A program made the translations under genes and the position numbers. From positions 1 to 61,537 of the forward strand of contig NZ_MUNM01000016.1 in NCBI RefSeq assembly GCF_002286815.1: a stretch of 61,537 nucleotides of DNA. Direction: 5' to 3'. The notes under the pieces were generated by a model, which was not told the origin of the DNA, made no database searches, and saw only the letters and a list, made by a program, of their open reading frames with translations. This DNA is from Pseudomonas sp. PICF141 (GTDB lineage Bacteria; Pseudomonadota; Gammaproteobacteria; Pseudomonadales; Pseudomonadaceae). Position 1 is the stretch's first letter, and every line of letters starts with the position of its first letter. This document shows, piece by piece, positions 7,996-18,290 of this stretch.

Positions 7996-9333
7996 ATGCG
8001 CAAGATCGACGTACATGAGCTGATCGACAACGCTCGATTCAACCGCTTTCACTGGATGGTGCTGTTCTGGTGCGCCCTGATCATCATCTTCGACGGATAC
8101 GATCTGGTGATCTACGGCGTGGTGTTGCCGATGCTGATGAAAGAGTGGGGGCTCAGTCCTCTGCAAGCCGGGGCATTGGGAAGTTACGCGCTGTTCGGGA
8201 TGATGTTCGGCGCGCTGTTTTTCGGCCCGCTGTCGGACAAGATTGGCCGCAAGAAAGCCATCACCCTGTGCGTGATGCTCTTCAGCGGTTTTACCGTGCT
8301 CAATGGATTTGCGCGTAACCCCACCGAGTTTGGTCTGTGCCGGTTCATTGCCGGCCTGGGTATTGGCGGAGTGATGCCCAACGTCGTGGCGCTGATGAAC
8401 GAGTACGCGCCGAAGAAAATCCGCAGCACGCTGGTGGCAATCATGTTCAGCGGCTATTCGGTGGGCGGCATGCTCTCGGCGGGGCTCGGCATCGTGCTGA
8501 TCCCCAGCTTCGGCTGGCAGTCAGTGTTTTACGTGGCGGTGCTGCCGTTGCTGTTATTGCCGTTGATCATGTACTTCCTGCCCGAGTCGGTGGGTTTCAT
8601 GCTGCGTCAGGGGCGCAATGAAGAGGCGCGCAACGTTCTGCAACGGGTTGACCCGGCTTACGTTGCACTCGCCAGCGATCAGTTGCACATGAGCGAAGTG
8701 AAGGGCGTCGGGACCCCGGTGTTGCAACTGTTCCGTGAGGGCCGCGCGCTGCGCACGCTGATGCTGTGGCTGGCATTTTTCTGTTGCTTGCTGATGGTCT
8801 ACGCCTTGAGTTCCTGGCTGCCGAAACTGATGGCCAACGCCGGTTACAGCCTGGGCTCGAGTCTGTCGTTCCTGCTGGTGCTTAACTTCGGGGCCATTTT
8901 TGGCGCGGTTGGCGGCGGTGTGCTGGGCGACAAGCTCAATCTGCCGCGTGTGCTGGCGGTGTTTTTCGTTGTGGCTGCGGTATCGATCACCTTGCTGGGC
9001 TTCAACAGTCCGATGCCGGTGCTGTACCTGCTGATCGCCCTGGCCGGCGCCACCACCATTGGCTCGCAAATTCTGCTGTACGCCTGCGCCGCGCAATTTT
9101 ATTCCATGACCATTCGCTCCACCGGCCTGGGCTGGGCTTCAGGCATCGGCCGCAACGGCGCGATTGTCGGCCCGCTGCTGGGCGGTGCCTTGCTGGGGGT
9201 CAACCTGCCGCTGCAACTGAATTTCATGGCGTTTGCCTTGCCGGGTGCGGTGGCGGCCCTCGCCATGACCGTGTTTGCCATCAGCAGTCAGCGTAGCGCT
9301 GCTGCCCGGACGTTGACGCCCACCAGCGCTTGA
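7996..9333 (+). CDS. Aromatic acid:H+ symporter family MFS transporter (BenK-like)
   Basis: 445 aa with 12 predicted transmembrane helices. The N-terminus IDVHELIDNARFNRFHW, followed by FDGYDLVIYGVVLP, is characteristic of the AAHS family (BenK, PcaK, MhpT); the DGYD aspartate lies in helix 1. The loop 2-3 MFS motif GPLSDKIGRKKA is at about residue 77 and the second-half equivalent GGVLGDKLN at about 310. By recall it is closest to benzoate permease BenK, but no ben or cat catabolic genes are in the window, so the substrate is unproven. A porin gene follows after 108 bases, forming an outer/inner membrane uptake pair. Confidence 0.9.
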   Translation: MRKIDVHELIDNARFNRFHWMVLFWCALIIIFDGYDLVIYGVVLPMLMKEWGLSPLQAGALGSYALFGMMFGALFFGPLSDKIGRKKAITLCVMLFSGFTVLNGFARNPTEFGLCRFIAGLGIGGVMPNVVALMNEYAPKKIRSTLVAIMFSGYSVGGMLSAGLGIVLIPSFGWQSVFYVAVLPLLLLPLIMYFLPESVGFMLRQGRNEEARNVLQRVDPAYVALASDQLHMSEVKGVGTPVLQLFREGRALRTLMLWLAFFCCLLMVYALSSWLPKLMANAGYSLGSSLSFLLVLNFGAIFGAVGGGVLGDKLNLPRVLAVFFVVAAVSITLLGFNSPMPVLYLLIALAGATTIGSQILLYACAAQFYSMTIRSTGLGWASGIGRNGAIVGPLLGGALLGVNLPLQLNFMAFALPGAVAALAMTVFAISSQRSAAARTLTPTSA

Positions 9334-9441
9334 ACCAGACGGCGGGCGGCACGGCGGCATGTCGTACCTGTTGTTGAGTGCCCGACGTTCTGCGCCTCAG
9401 GTCACTTCAGCCTGTCGATCAATAACAATAAGAGAACAGCG

Positions 9442-10710
9442 ATGAAACAGATTTTTCCAGCAACCGGTTCAGGGTTGTCCCTGGCGCTCGTCTCGGTTTT
9501 TTCCAGTGGCGTAATGGCCGCCGAGAGCGGCTTCATCGAAGACACCACGGCCACCTTGCAGGCGCGTAATTACTACTTCAGCCGGGACTTTTCCGACATC
9601 GTCGGGGCCAATCGACAGTCCAGGGCCGAAGAGTGGGCGCAAGGCTTCATCCTTAACGTCAAATCCGGTTATACCCAAGGCCCGGTCGGTTTTGGTATGG
9701 ATGTCATCGGCCTGCTCGGCCTCAAGCTCGACAGCAGCCCGGACCGGGTCAACACCGGTTTGCTGCCGGTGCGCGATGACGGGCGCGCGGCGAATGAGTA
9801 CAGCCGTCTGGAAGGCGCACTGAAAATGCGCTACTCCAGGACCGAGCTGAAAGTGGGGGAGTTGCAACCCAACGTGCCGGTGCTGGCCTTCAGCGATATC
9901 CGCTTGCTGCCGCCCAGTTATCAGGGCGCAAGCATCAGCTCCAATGAAATCGATGGCCTGACCTTGCAAGGCGGCCACTTGAATTCGACCAGCCTGCGCA
10001 ACGAGGCCGGCGATGAAAAGATGCAAGCCATGCTCGGTCATGTTCCCCAGCGTCAGGTCAGCGGTGATGGTTTCAACTTTGCTGGCGCCGATTACGCCTT
10101 CAATGACAAACGCAGCTCGGTCAGCGCCTGGTTCGGGCAACTGGAAGACATCTACCTCCAGCGCTTTCTCGGTCTCAAACACAGCCAGCCGATGGGCGAT
10201 TGGACCTTGGGTGCCAACCTTGGCTACTACGATTCGCGCGAAGACGGCAAAAAATTACTGGGCAATATCGACAACCAGGCGTTCTTCTCATTGCTGTCGG
10301 CCAAGCGCGGCGGCCACACGTTTTATGTCGGCTATCAAGGTATGTTCGGCGACAGCGCCTTCCCGCGGGTGTTTGCCAACATCTCACCACTGGGCAACGA
10401 GGTGCCGACCTACGAGTTCGCCTACACCGATGAGCGCTCCTGGCAGGCGCGTTACGACTACGACTTCGCTGCCCTCGGCGTGCCCGGCCTGACCAGCACC
10501 GTGCGTTACATCACCGGCCATAACGTCGACACCGGCAAGGGCTTTGAAGGCAAGGACCGCGAACGCGATCTGGACATCGGTTATGTGCTGCAGAGCGGCA
10601 GTCTCAAAGGCCTCGGGATCCGCGTGCGCAATGTGATGGCGCGTTCCAATTACCGCAGTGATATCGACGAAAACCGCCTGATCTTTAGCTACACATGGAA
10701 GCTGTTATGA
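9442..10710 (+). CDS. OprD family outer-membrane porin (BenF-like)
   Basis: 422 aa beginning [20 protein letters not shown], a signal peptide with cleavage near VMAA-ES. AAGAGAA precedes the ATG. The mature protein starts [20 protein letters not shown], the typical OprD-family start, and ends with strands finishing [10 protein letters not shown], an outer-membrane insertion C-terminus. The family consists of 18-strand barrels that admit specific carboxylates or amino acids. Placement directly after a BenK-like permease suggests uptake of an aromatic acid; this is inference. It is likely co-transcribed with the permease. Confidence 0.92.
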   Translation: MKQIFPATGSGLSLALVSVFSSGVMAAESGFIEDTTATLQARNYYFSRDFSDIVGANRQSRAEEWAQGFILNVKSGYTQGPVGFGMDVIGLLGLKLDSSPDRVNTGLLPVRDDGRAANEYSRLEGALKMRYSRTELKVGELQPNVPVLAFSDIRLLPPSYQGASISSNEIDGLTLQGGHLNSTSLRNEAGDEKMQAMLGHVPQRQVSGDGFNFAGADYAFNDKRSSVSAWFGQLEDIYLQRFLGLKHSQPMGDWTLGANLGYYDSREDGKKLLGNIDNQAFFSLLSAKRGGHTFYVGYQGMFGDSAFPRVFANISPLGNEVPTYEFAYTDERSWQARYDYDFAALGVPGLTSTVRYITGHNVDTGKGFEGKDRERDLDIGYVLQSGSLKGLGIRVRNVMARSNYRSDIDENRLIFSYTWKLL

Positions 10711-10772
10711 GCTCGGGCGCAGTTACCCATGGCTTCGTACTCTACGTGCTGGGTCTGGCCCGGATGATCGAT

Positions 10773-10788
10773 ATGCTCCATGGAGCAT
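10773..10788. repeat. 16-base perfect palindrome
   Basis: ATGCTCCATGGAGCAT is perfectly self-complementary. It lies in the 129-base gap between the convergent porin and dctM genes. No T-tract follows on either side, so it is not an obvious terminator. It could be a chance palindrome or a protein-binding site. Confidence 0.6.
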
Positions 10789-10839
10789 GCCGTCCTCCCG
10801 GCCAAGACTTTCAGCGCAATGTTTGGGCCTGCTCGCTCT

Positions 10840-12123
10840 TTACATCATCCCGAGCGAGTTCGGCAGAACCAGAGAAATCCACGGAACATAAGTAATCAAT
10901 ATCAGGAACAACAGCAGGATGATCAGCCAAGGCATCGCTGCATGAATGGTGGCCGTCAGTGGCATGCCGGTCACCGCCGATGTGACAAACAGGTTCAGGC
11001 CCACGGGCGGCGTAATCAGGCCGATCTCCAGGTTCACCACCATGATGATTCCCAAATGAATCGGGTCGATTCCCAACTTCGTGGCAATCGGGAACAGGAT
11101 CGGCGCCAGGATCAGGATGATTGCCGAGGGCTCCATGAAGGCGCCTGCTATTAACAAGACGATGTTCACCACGAGCAGGAATGTCACCGGTGTCAGACCC
11201 GCGCCGATGACCCAGGCGGTGATTTGTTGAGGTAATTGCTCGGTGGTCAGTACGTGGGCGAAGAGCATGGCGTTGGCGATGATGAACATCAGCATGATGC
11301 TCAGCTTGGCGGATTCGAGCAGTACCTTTGGTATCTCGCGAAACGACATGTCCTTGTAGACGAATAGCGCAATGAACGCCGCATAGACCGCTGCCACGGC
11401 CGCCGCCTCGGTCGGGGTGAACATTCCGCTGTAGATGCCGCCCAGGATGATGAACATCAGCAGCAGGCCCCAAATGGCCTTGCGTGCTGCACTCAACCAT
11501 TCACGAACAGTCGCCCGTGGCATGGCGGGCAAGTTCTTCCTCACGGCGACGACGTAGATGGCCACCATCAGCGCTGTACCCAGCAGCAGGCCGGGCACCA
11601 CGCCGGCCATGAACAGCTTGCCGACCGAAGTTTCCGTCGCCGCGGCATACACCACCATCACAATAGACGGAGGAATAAGAATCCCCAGGGTGCCGGCGTT
11701 GCACACAATCCCGGCACCGAACGCCTGTGGATAACCGGAGCGGACCATCCCCGCAATGGCAATGGAACCTACGGCGGCGACTGTTGCGGGGCTTGAGCCG
11801 GACAACGCGGCGAACAGCATGCACGCCAGTACGGCCGCGATGGCCAGACCGCCGCGAATATGCCCAACGCACGCGTTGGCAAAATCGATCAAGCGCCGCG
11901 CCACCCCGCCCGTGGTCATGAAGGCGCCGGCCAGCAAAAAGAACGGAATGGCCAGCAATGTGTAGTGCTCGGAGGTCTCGAACAGCTTGATGGCCAATGA
12001 GCGCACGGAGTCAGGGCTGAAAAAAATGATCGTCAGCGAACCGGCCAGGCCCAGGGAAATGGCGATGGGTACACCGATAAACATCAGTGCGAACAGAGCA
12101 GCGAAGAGGAAAAGAATAGTCAT
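10840..12123 (-). CDS. dctM: TRAP transporter large permease (DctM)
   Basis: 427 aa, about 12 membrane helices starting MTILFLFAALFALMFIGVPI. It is the membrane subunit of a tripartite ATP-independent periplasmic transporter, driving Na+-coupled uptake of the ligand delivered by DctP. Family hallmarks visible are the AISLGLAGS N-terminal helix, LLAIPFFLLAGAFM near residue 55 and ITPPVGLNLFV near residue 355. The length is typical for DctM. Its ATG overlaps the dctQ stop by four bases (ATGA), showing translational coupling in a dctP-dctQ-dctM operon. Confidence 0.94.
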   Translation of the reverse strand: MTILFLFAALFALMFIGVPIAISLGLAGSLTIIFFSPDSVRSLAIKLFETSEHYTLLAIPFFLLAGAFMTTGGVARRLIDFANACVGHIRGGLAIAAVLACMLFAALSGSSPATVAAVGSIAIAGMVRSGYPQAFGAGIVCNAGTLGILIPPSIVMVVYAAATETSVGKLFMAGVVPGLLLGTALMVAIYVVAVRKNLPAMPRATVREWLSAARKAIWGLLLMFIILGGIYSGMFTPTEAAAVAAVYAAFIALFVYKDMSFREIPKVLLESAKLSIMLMFIIANAMLFAHVLTTEQLPQQITAWVIGAGLTPVTFLLVVNIVLLIAGAFMEPSAIILILAPILFPIATKLGIDPIHLGIIMVVNLEIGLITPPVGLNLFVTSAVTGMPLTATIHAAMPWLIILLLFLILITYVPWISLVLPNSLGMM

Positions 12124-12752
12124 TTCTTGTCATCCTCATGCTCGGTCAGTTTCATCACCTCCGCAGCCTCGTCCGCCAGGCCCAGGCCCGTTTGACGGTT
12201 TTGCACAATGCGCACCAGGATCTCGGCAAAGCGGATGAATACCAAGGCAAAACCCACGGGCACAATCAGCCCGATGTGCCATTGCATGATGCCGTAATGA
12301 CCGAGGTCCTCGGCACCGATGTCGGCGATGAACAAGGTTTGAATCCATTCGAAACTGGCGACGCTGAGCAGGCCCGCATAAGCCAGACTGCAGAGGCAGG
12401 CAATGATGCCAATGATTCGCTGAACCGGTTTGCTGGCCAGTTTCACCAAGGCATCGACACCGATATGCCCCGCGGTGCGCACGCCATAGGACAAGCCAAA
12501 AAAGATCAGCCAGGCAAACAAGGCCTTGGTCAGCGATATGCTCCAGGTCATGGCCTGGGCCATCCCCATGACGCTGTCGCCAATCGCGAATAAGGGTTCG
12601 CTGGCGCTCTGCCACTGCTCGGCGAGGCTGTAGAAAACGCTATAGAGGTTGTTAAGGATGACGTAGACGAACGTGACCAGCGTCATTGCCGCCAGCAGGA
12701 AGACGATAAAACCTTCTTCGAAGTGATCCCAGATTCGCCGTAAGGCATTCAT
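12120..12752 (-). CDS. dctQ: TRAP transporter small permease (DctQ)
   Basis: 210 aa from ATG 12752, chosen because GGGAG lies nine bases upstream; an ATG three codons earlier overlaps that site. Four hydrophobic segments are visible (about 15-40, 80-100, 120-145 and 160-185), the usual DctQ topology. It binds DctM to form the membrane complex. The C-terminal tail is charged and cytoplasmic (AAEVMKLTEHEDDKK). It follows dctP by 71 bases that include a small stem-loop. Confidence 0.92.
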   Translation of the reverse strand: MNALRRIWDHFEEGFIVFLLAAMTLVTFVYVILNNLYSVFYSLAEQWQSASEPLFAIGDSVMGMAQAMTWSISLTKALFAWLIFFGLSYGVRTAGHIGVDALVKLASKPVQRIIGIIACLCSLAYAGLLSVASFEWIQTLFIADIGAEDLGHYGIMQWHIGLIVPVGFALVFIRFAEILVRIVQNRQTGLGLADEAAEVMKLTEHEDDKK

Positions 12753-12792
12753 GAGTGGCATCTCCCGATCGAGTGATGACGATGAAACAGGG

Positions 12793-12810
12793 GTCGCCCT
12801 TTTGGGCGGC
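12793..12810 (-). promoter_or_regulatory. Intercistronic stem-loop between dctP and dctQ
   Basis: GTCGCCC (12793-12799) pairs with GGGCGGC (12804-12810) across TTTT. Such stem-loops after a binding-protein gene commonly raise its mRNA level relative to the permease genes. There is no downstream T-tract, so partial rather than full termination is expected. Confidence 0.5.
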
Positions 12811-12823
12811 GCCCGCCGGCAGA

Positions 12824-13852
<1,029 letters not shown>

Positions 13853-13922
13853 TCATGTCTGAAACGCATTTGCACGGTGGACAAGAGGAGTCTAGGCAAT
13901 AAATCACCATTGGTCGTCGAGG

Positions 13923-15377
13923 CTAGTATTTCCAGAAAACCGGGATGAACAGCACCAGAACGGTGAGGATCTCCAGTCTTCCCAGCAGCATGCCGATGGT
14001 TAGCAGCCATTTGGCCGAATCGGGCAGTGTCGAGAAGTTACCTGCCGGGCCAATGATCGAACCAAGGCCTGGCCCCACGTTGCAGACGGCAGTGGCCGCG
14101 CCACTCAATGCGGTGGTCCAGTCCAGGCCGATGAGCGCCAGGCCCATGGCGATCACTGCGATGGTGATGGTGAAAAAGAATGAAAACGTCAGGAGTGAGC
14201 GGGCGATGTCTTCATCGATGGGGCGATTGTTGTATTTCTTCTGGATGACGGCGCGAGGATGAATCAATTGTTTCAGGCTGCCCATGAGCAAGGCGCCAGC
14301 CACTTGAAAACGAAAGATTTTAAGGCCGCCGGCAGTGGAGCCGGAGCAGCCGCCGACAAAGGTCAGATAAAAAAACAGCAACACGGAGAAGCTGCCCCAT
14401 AAGGTGTAATCCCCTAGCGCCACGCCGGTCGTCGTGACCACCGACGTCACGTTGACCGCCACGATCCGGAACGCTTCCCACCAGCCGTACTCGCTGTGCA
14501 CGTACAACCAGGTGCCGAACAGCAGCCAGGTAATGAGCAAGAAGCCAATGAAGCCGCGTACCTGATGATCGTTGAACAAGGCCTGTTTATTCCCGCGCAA
14601 CAGGCTCACATACAGCGTAAAGGGCAGACTGCCCAGAATCATGATAACCACCGACACCCAATGAATGGCCGGTTGCGTCCAGTGCGCCAGAGAAGAATCG
14701 GAGGTGGAAAATCCTCCCGTGGAAATCAACGACATTGCATGGTTGATGGCTTCGAACGGCGTCATTCCGGTTAACCACAGCGCCAACGTGGAAATCGCGG
14801 TCAGCCCCACATACAGCCCAAGAATATACTTGGCGGCGACATGGGAGCGCGGTGTGACCTTCTCCGACCAGTCGGATGATTCGGTCTGAAACAGCCGCAT
14901 CCCCCCGACCCGTAATAGCGGCAGGATGGCCACGGCCATGCCGATGAAGCCGATCCCGCCCAGCCAATGCAGCATGGAACGCCAGATCAGCAACCCGGGG
15001 GAGGCGGTGTCCAGGCCAGTCAGAATGGTCGATCCGGTGGTGGTGATGCCGGACATCGTTTCAAAAAACGCGTCGGTGTAACTGATGTGCTGGATAAAAA
15101 CCATGGGCAATGCGGCAAACATGCAGACAACCACCCAACTGGCGGTCGTCAGCATGTACATATCGCGGGGACGCAACTGAGCGTTTTCGGGACGTCCCTT
15201 GTTAATCAGCAGCAGCCCGGACACCACCGTGATCAGGATTGACCATAGAAAGGCTGACATCTCATCGTTGCGTTCATAGATCACCAGCGTGAGCAGCGGT
15301 ATCGCCATGCTCACCGCGAGCGTGATCAGAAAAATACCCAGGATGAAACCGATAAACCGCAAAACCGCAATGGACAT
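13923..15377 (-). CDS. trkH: TrkH family potassium uptake protein
   Basis: 484 aa. The ATG at 15377 (MSIAVLRFIGF, AGG nearby) is preferred over an in-frame upstream extension that has no hydrophobic character. It is an inner-membrane K+ channel subunit that works with the NAD-binding TrkA. Four pore repeats are visible through their glycine filter motifs: TTTGSTILTG (repeat 1), STGGFSTSDSS (2), TTTGVALGDY (3) and NVGPGLGSIIGP (4). GGCSGSTAGGLKIFR gives the intramembrane loop. The C-terminal FIPVFWKY is typical of TrkH. No trkA is present in the window. Confidence 0.94.
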   Translation of the reverse strand: MSIAVLRFIGFILGIFLITLAVSMAIPLLTLVIYERNDEMSAFLWSILITVVSGLLLINKGRPENAQLRPRDMYMLTTASWVVVCMFAALPMVFIQHISYTDAFFETMSGITTTGSTILTGLDTASPGLLIWRSMLHWLGGIGFIGMAVAILPLLRVGGMRLFQTESSDWSEKVTPRSHVAAKYILGLYVGLTAISTLALWLTGMTPFEAINHAMSLISTGGFSTSDSSLAHWTQPAIHWVSVVIMILGSLPFTLYVSLLRGNKQALFNDHQVRGFIGFLLITWLLFGTWLYVHSEYGWWEAFRIVAVNVTSVVTTTGVALGDYTLWGSFSVLLFFYLTFVGGCSGSTAGGLKIFRFQVAGALLMGSLKQLIHPRAVIQKKYNNRPIDEDIARSLLTFSFFFTITIAVIAMGLALIGLDWTTALSGAATAVCNVGPGLGSIIGPAGNFSTLPDSAKWLLTIGMLLGRLEILTVLVLFIPVFWKY

Positions 15378-15550
15378 AGATAACGCCTGTCTTGTTAGCG
15401 CCGCGCAGTATCGACTGGCTTGTGGTTTTGTCTCGTAAAGTTTGCGTAATGTTTTTGATCCTTCGAGGTCTCTACTCGCCGGGGTAAACGCGCGACACGG
15501 CCAGTCAGAACGCCGGTATAGACTGAGAGCTATCACGATAGGAGAGACGC

Positions 15551-15625
15551 GTGAAATATAGAACAGTGTTGCTGCACAGTCTTGCGCTTATGCGGACCTC
15601 GCCGCCCAGGAAGGCACGCCCATGA
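15551..15625 (+). CDS. Possible 24-aa ORF coupled to the CbiM-like gene
   Basis: A GTG at 15551 follows a good ribosome-binding site (AGGAGAG). The ORF begins MKYRTVLLHSLALMR and ends with a TGA that overlaps the next gene's ATG. In the frame of the downstream gene, the codons just before that ATG read ADLAAQEGTP. It may be a translationally coupled leader peptide, or a signal-peptide gene broken by a frameshift. It is too short to call firmly. Confidence 0.3.
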   Translation: MKYRTVLLHSLALMRTSPPRKARP

Positions 15626-16311
15626 TCGGCGCCGAACTGCTGTCACAGCAAAGTCTCACAGTCGGCTGGCTGATTTACGTGCCGGTGGTGATCTGGGCTG
15701 CGTGTCGAGTGCCATGGGTCGAACTGTTCAGCGATAGTCGCCGTCAGCACCTGTTGTTCGGCACGGTGTTCGCGCTGTTCATGCTCTGGCTGGTGCGACG
15801 GGATTTCGATACCGGAGTGTCCTATCACTTCATCGGCATGACGGCCGTGACGTTATTGCTCGATTGGCCGTTGGCGATTGTCGGCGGATTGGTCGCGCAA
15901 ACAGGATTGGTGTTGCTCGGGCGGCAGGACATGGTGGCCATGGGGGTCAACGGCGCGCTGCTGATTCTGCTGCCGGTGCTGATTACCGAATGCTGCGCCA
16001 TCCTGGTCGAGCGCGCGCAGCCGCGTAATCCGTTTGTGTACATCTTCTGTTCGGGTTTTTTTGCCGCTGCATTGTCGGCCCTGTTGTGCCTGACGCTGGC
16101 GCTCACGCTGCTGTGGTACGACGAACGTTTCGCCATGCCGTATTGGCTGGCAGATTTTGTCGGCTACCTGTGGCTGCTGATTTTCCCGGAAGCCTTTATC
16201 AACGGCATGGTGGTCAGCGCATTGGTAGTGTTCTGCCCTGAGTGGCTGGAGACGTTCAATCGCACACGCTACCTTTCGGCCCCCTGGAAAGACGACGATC
16301 CCAAATCTTGA
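15622..16311 (+). CDS. Energy-coupling factor ABC transporter permease (CbiM-like)
   Basis: 229 aa, six to seven hydrophobic segments from MIGAELLSQQSLTVGWLIYV onward. The pattern, with IGMTAVTLLLDWPLAIVGGL near residue 75 and LIFPEAFINGMVVSALVVFCP near residue 195, fits PF01891 CbiM-type membrane proteins that form the substrate-specific part of Co/Ni uptake ECF transporters. No CbiN, CbiQ or CbiO partner genes are present, so function as an orphan S-component is uncertain. Its ATG overlaps the TGA of a short upstream ORF. It is on the plus strand, divergent from trkH. Confidence 0.78.
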   Translation: MIGAELLSQQSLTVGWLIYVPVVIWAACRVPWVELFSDSRRQHLLFGTVFALFMLWLVRRDFDTGVSYHFIGMTAVTLLLDWPLAIVGGLVAQTGLVLLGRQDMVAMGVNGALLILLPVLITECCAILVERAQPRNPFVYIFCSGFFAAALSALLCLTLALTLLWYDERFAMPYWLADFVGYLWLLIFPEAFINGMVVSALVVFCPEWLETFNRTRYLSAPWKDDDPKS

Positions 16312-16374
16312 TCCACATCAAATCCAAAAAACATTGCCGAATCCATGCTCTGGAAAACCTTCAGGAGCAATGGC

Positions 16375-16590
16375 ATGAGTGTGTATGAGTGGGCCCGGCA
16401 GGAGTTGCGTCAGAGTCTGGATGTGGCGCAAGAGGTGGGCTTCGATCCGGGGTTGAGCCTGCGCGCCTTGCTCAGTGCAGTGGTGCAGCAGAGCAAGGCG
16501 GTACGCAATCCAGAAGACCTGGCCGATGAGTTGCGGTTTCTCGCCGAGAACCTCGACGAGGGCCAGGACTATGGCTTTATGCGGCCCTGA
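16375..16590 (+). CDS. Conserved hypothetical protein, 71 aa
   Basis: The ATG at 16375 is placed 8 bases after CAGGAG, and the short protein reads MSVYEWARQELRQSLDVAQE at its start. It is helical, acidic and cytosolic, with no cysteine and no membrane segment. The pattern NPEDLADELRFLAENLDEGQ suggests a compact helical protein. I do not recognise a family with an assigned function. It sits between the CbiM-like gene and the convergent yacG, ending 9 bases from yacG's stop. Confidence 0.75.
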   Translation: MSVYEWARQELRQSLDVAQEVGFDPGLSLRALLSAVVQQSKAVRNPEDLADELRFLAENLDEGQDYGFMRP

Positions 16591-16599
16591 GGGGCGGGA

Positions 16600-16800
16600 T
16601 CAGTGGCGCGGGGCGAAGTCTTCGCTGAACATTTCGTCTTCGGCATCCGGGCTCACCGGGATCTTGTGTTCTTCCGACGCCCAGGCGCCCAGGTCGATCA
16701 GTTTGCAACGATCTGAACAGAATGGCCGGAACTTGCTTTCCGGGCTCCATTCGACAGGGGCGCCACAGGTTGGGCAATCGACGGTCGGGATTTGGCTCAT
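16600..16800 (-). CDS. yacG: DNA gyrase inhibitor YacG
   Basis: 66 aa zinc protein. The zinc knuckle is CPTCG (residues 9-13) with CSDRC (28-32), giving four cysteine ligands. [20 protein letters not shown] is the family's diagnostic stretch, and the C-terminal tail is acidic. YacG binds GyrB and inhibits supercoiling. Its start overlaps the stop of coaE by four bases (ATGA), so it is the last gene of the pilBCD-coaE-yacG operon. Confidence 0.96.
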   Translation of the reverse strand: MSQIPTVDCPTCGAPVEWSPESKFRPFCSDRCKLIDLGAWASEEHKIPVSPDAEDEMFSEDFAPRH

Positions 16801-17420
16801 GACTGGCCTCCAGGCAAAGTAAGGTAAAAATGATGCAGGCGTTCGACCTCGCTGTGCAGCCAGGCGAGGTCGCGGTCGTTGACCACCACATCGTCGGCAT
16901 GGCTCACGCGGTCCTGTCGGCTGGCCTGGGCCTTGAGGATCGCCTGGACCTGCTGTTCGCTGGTCTGGTCACGCTGCAGGGTGCGTTCGATCTGTAACTG
17001 TTCCGGAGCATCGATTACCAAAACCCGTTGGGTCATGGCGTACTGCCCGGACTCGATCAGCAGTGGCGAAACCAGAATCGCGTAAGGCGATTGTGCCTTG
17101 GCCAGATGCTGAGTGATTTCTTCGGCGATCAGCGGATGCAACAGCGCTTCGAGCCAGCGGCGTTCCTCTGGCACTTCGAAGATCAGCTTGCGCAGCGCGG
17201 CGCGATCCAGTTGGCCGTCGGCTTGCAGCACGCCGGGGCCAAAGTGCTCGGCGATCTTCGCCAGTGCCGGGCGCCCCGGCTCCACCACCCAGCGAGCCGC
17301 ATGATCGGCGTCCACCACGTGCACGCCCAGATCGATGAAGTGCTGGGCGGCGGCGCTTTTGCCGCTGCCTATACCGCCGGTCAGGCCGAGAATCCAGGGT
17401 TTTTTCACAGGGGTATTCAT
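16797..17420 (-). CDS. coaE: Dephospho-CoA kinase
   Basis: 207 aa from ATG 17420, which overlaps the pilD stop (ATGA). It catalyses the last step of CoA synthesis, ATP-dependent phosphorylation of dephospho-CoA at the 3'-hydroxyl. The P-loop [17 protein letters not shown] spans residues about 11-27, followed by [13 protein letters not shown], and [10 protein letters not shown] near residue 115 lies in the lid region. The length is typical. Placement within the pilin-assembly operon is a conserved Pseudomonas arrangement. Confidence 0.96.
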   Translation of the reverse strand: MNTPVKKPWILGLTGGIGSGKSAAAQHFIDLGVHVVDADHAARWVVEPGRPALAKIAEHFGPGVLQADGQLDRAALRKLIFEVPEERRWLEALLHPLIAEEITQHLAKAQSPYAILVSPLLIESGQYAMTQRVLVIDAPEQLQIERTLQRDQTSEQQVQAILKAQASRQDRVSHADDVVVNDRDLAWLHSEVERLHHFYLTLPGGQS

Positions 17421-18289
17421 TTCAAACCGATGAACTGCCAATAGAAGCCGGTTATTTGACCACCCCAGAGCAAGGCAATCCAGCCGGCAATGGCCAGATA
17501 GGGGCCAAAGGGCAGCGGCGTCGAGGTTTTCGCGTCTCGCAGGCGCAGCACAACCACCCCGATGATGGCGCCCAGCAGCGATGACAGCAGGATGGTCAGC
17601 GGCAGGATCTGCCAGCCGCCCCAGGCCCCAAGCATCGCCAACAGCTTGAAGTCACCGTAGCCGATGCCATCCTTGCCGGTGATCAGCTTGAACAGCCAGA
17701 ACACCGTCCACAGCGCCATGTAGCCGGCCACCGCGCCCCAAAACGCGTCATGCAGTGAAACGAAGAGCCCGAAACTATTGACGATCAGCCCCAGCCATAT
17801 CAACGGCAGCACCAGCACGTCCGGCAACAGCTGATGCTCGGCGTCGATCAGGCTCATCGCCAACAGGCCCCAGCTCAGGATCAGCACCATGCAGGCCTGC
17901 CAGCCGAAACCGAAATGCCAGGCGACGAACGCCGACAGCACGCCGCAGGCCAGTTCGGTGAGCGGGTAACGTTTGCTGATCGGCGTCGCGCAGTTCGAGC
18001 ATCGCCCGCGTAAAAACAGATAGCTGAGTAGCGGAATGTTTTCCCACGCTCGAATCCGATGGCCACAGTCGGGGCATTCGGAATGAGGCAGTATCAGGTT
18101 ATAAGTCGGGGCAGGGGCTTCGGGGGGCAAGTCCAGGACGTCATGGGCCTGCAAGCGCCATTCACGCTCAAGCATTTTCGGCAGGCGCCAGACCACCACG
18201 TTGAGGAAACTGCCGACCAGCAAACCGATCACCGATGCGGTGATCGTGAAAGCCAGCGGGTCGAGACTCAGAAATTCGTTCAAGGACAT
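17417..18289 (-). CDS. pilD: Prepilin peptidase/N-methyltransferase PilD
   Basis: 290 aa from ATG 18289. It is an inner-membrane aspartic protease that cleaves the glycine-terminated leader of type IV prepilins and type II secretion pseudopilins and N-methylates the new Phe1. The N-terminal domain has the two zinc CxxC pairs, CPDCGHRI (about residue 72) and CSNCATPI (about 97). The catalytic aspartates are in the [12 protein letters not shown] and [11 protein letters not shown] motifs (GxGD). Eight hydrophobic segments are visible. It lies one base downstream of pilC. Confidence 0.96.
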   Translation of the reverse strand: MSLNEFLSLDPLAFTITASVIGLLVGSFLNVVVWRLPKMLEREWRLQAHDVLDLPPEAPAPTYNLILPHSECPDCGHRIRAWENIPLLSYLFLRGRCSNCATPISKRYPLTELACGVLSAFVAWHFGFGWQACMVLILSWGLLAMSLIDAEHQLLPDVLVLPLIWLGLIVNSFGLFVSLHDAFWGAVAGYMALWTVFWLFKLITGKDGIGYGDFKLLAMLGAWGGWQILPLTILLSSLLGAIIGVVVLRLRDAKTSTPLPFGPYLAIAGWIALLWGGQITGFYWQFIGLK

Positions 18290-18290
18290 A

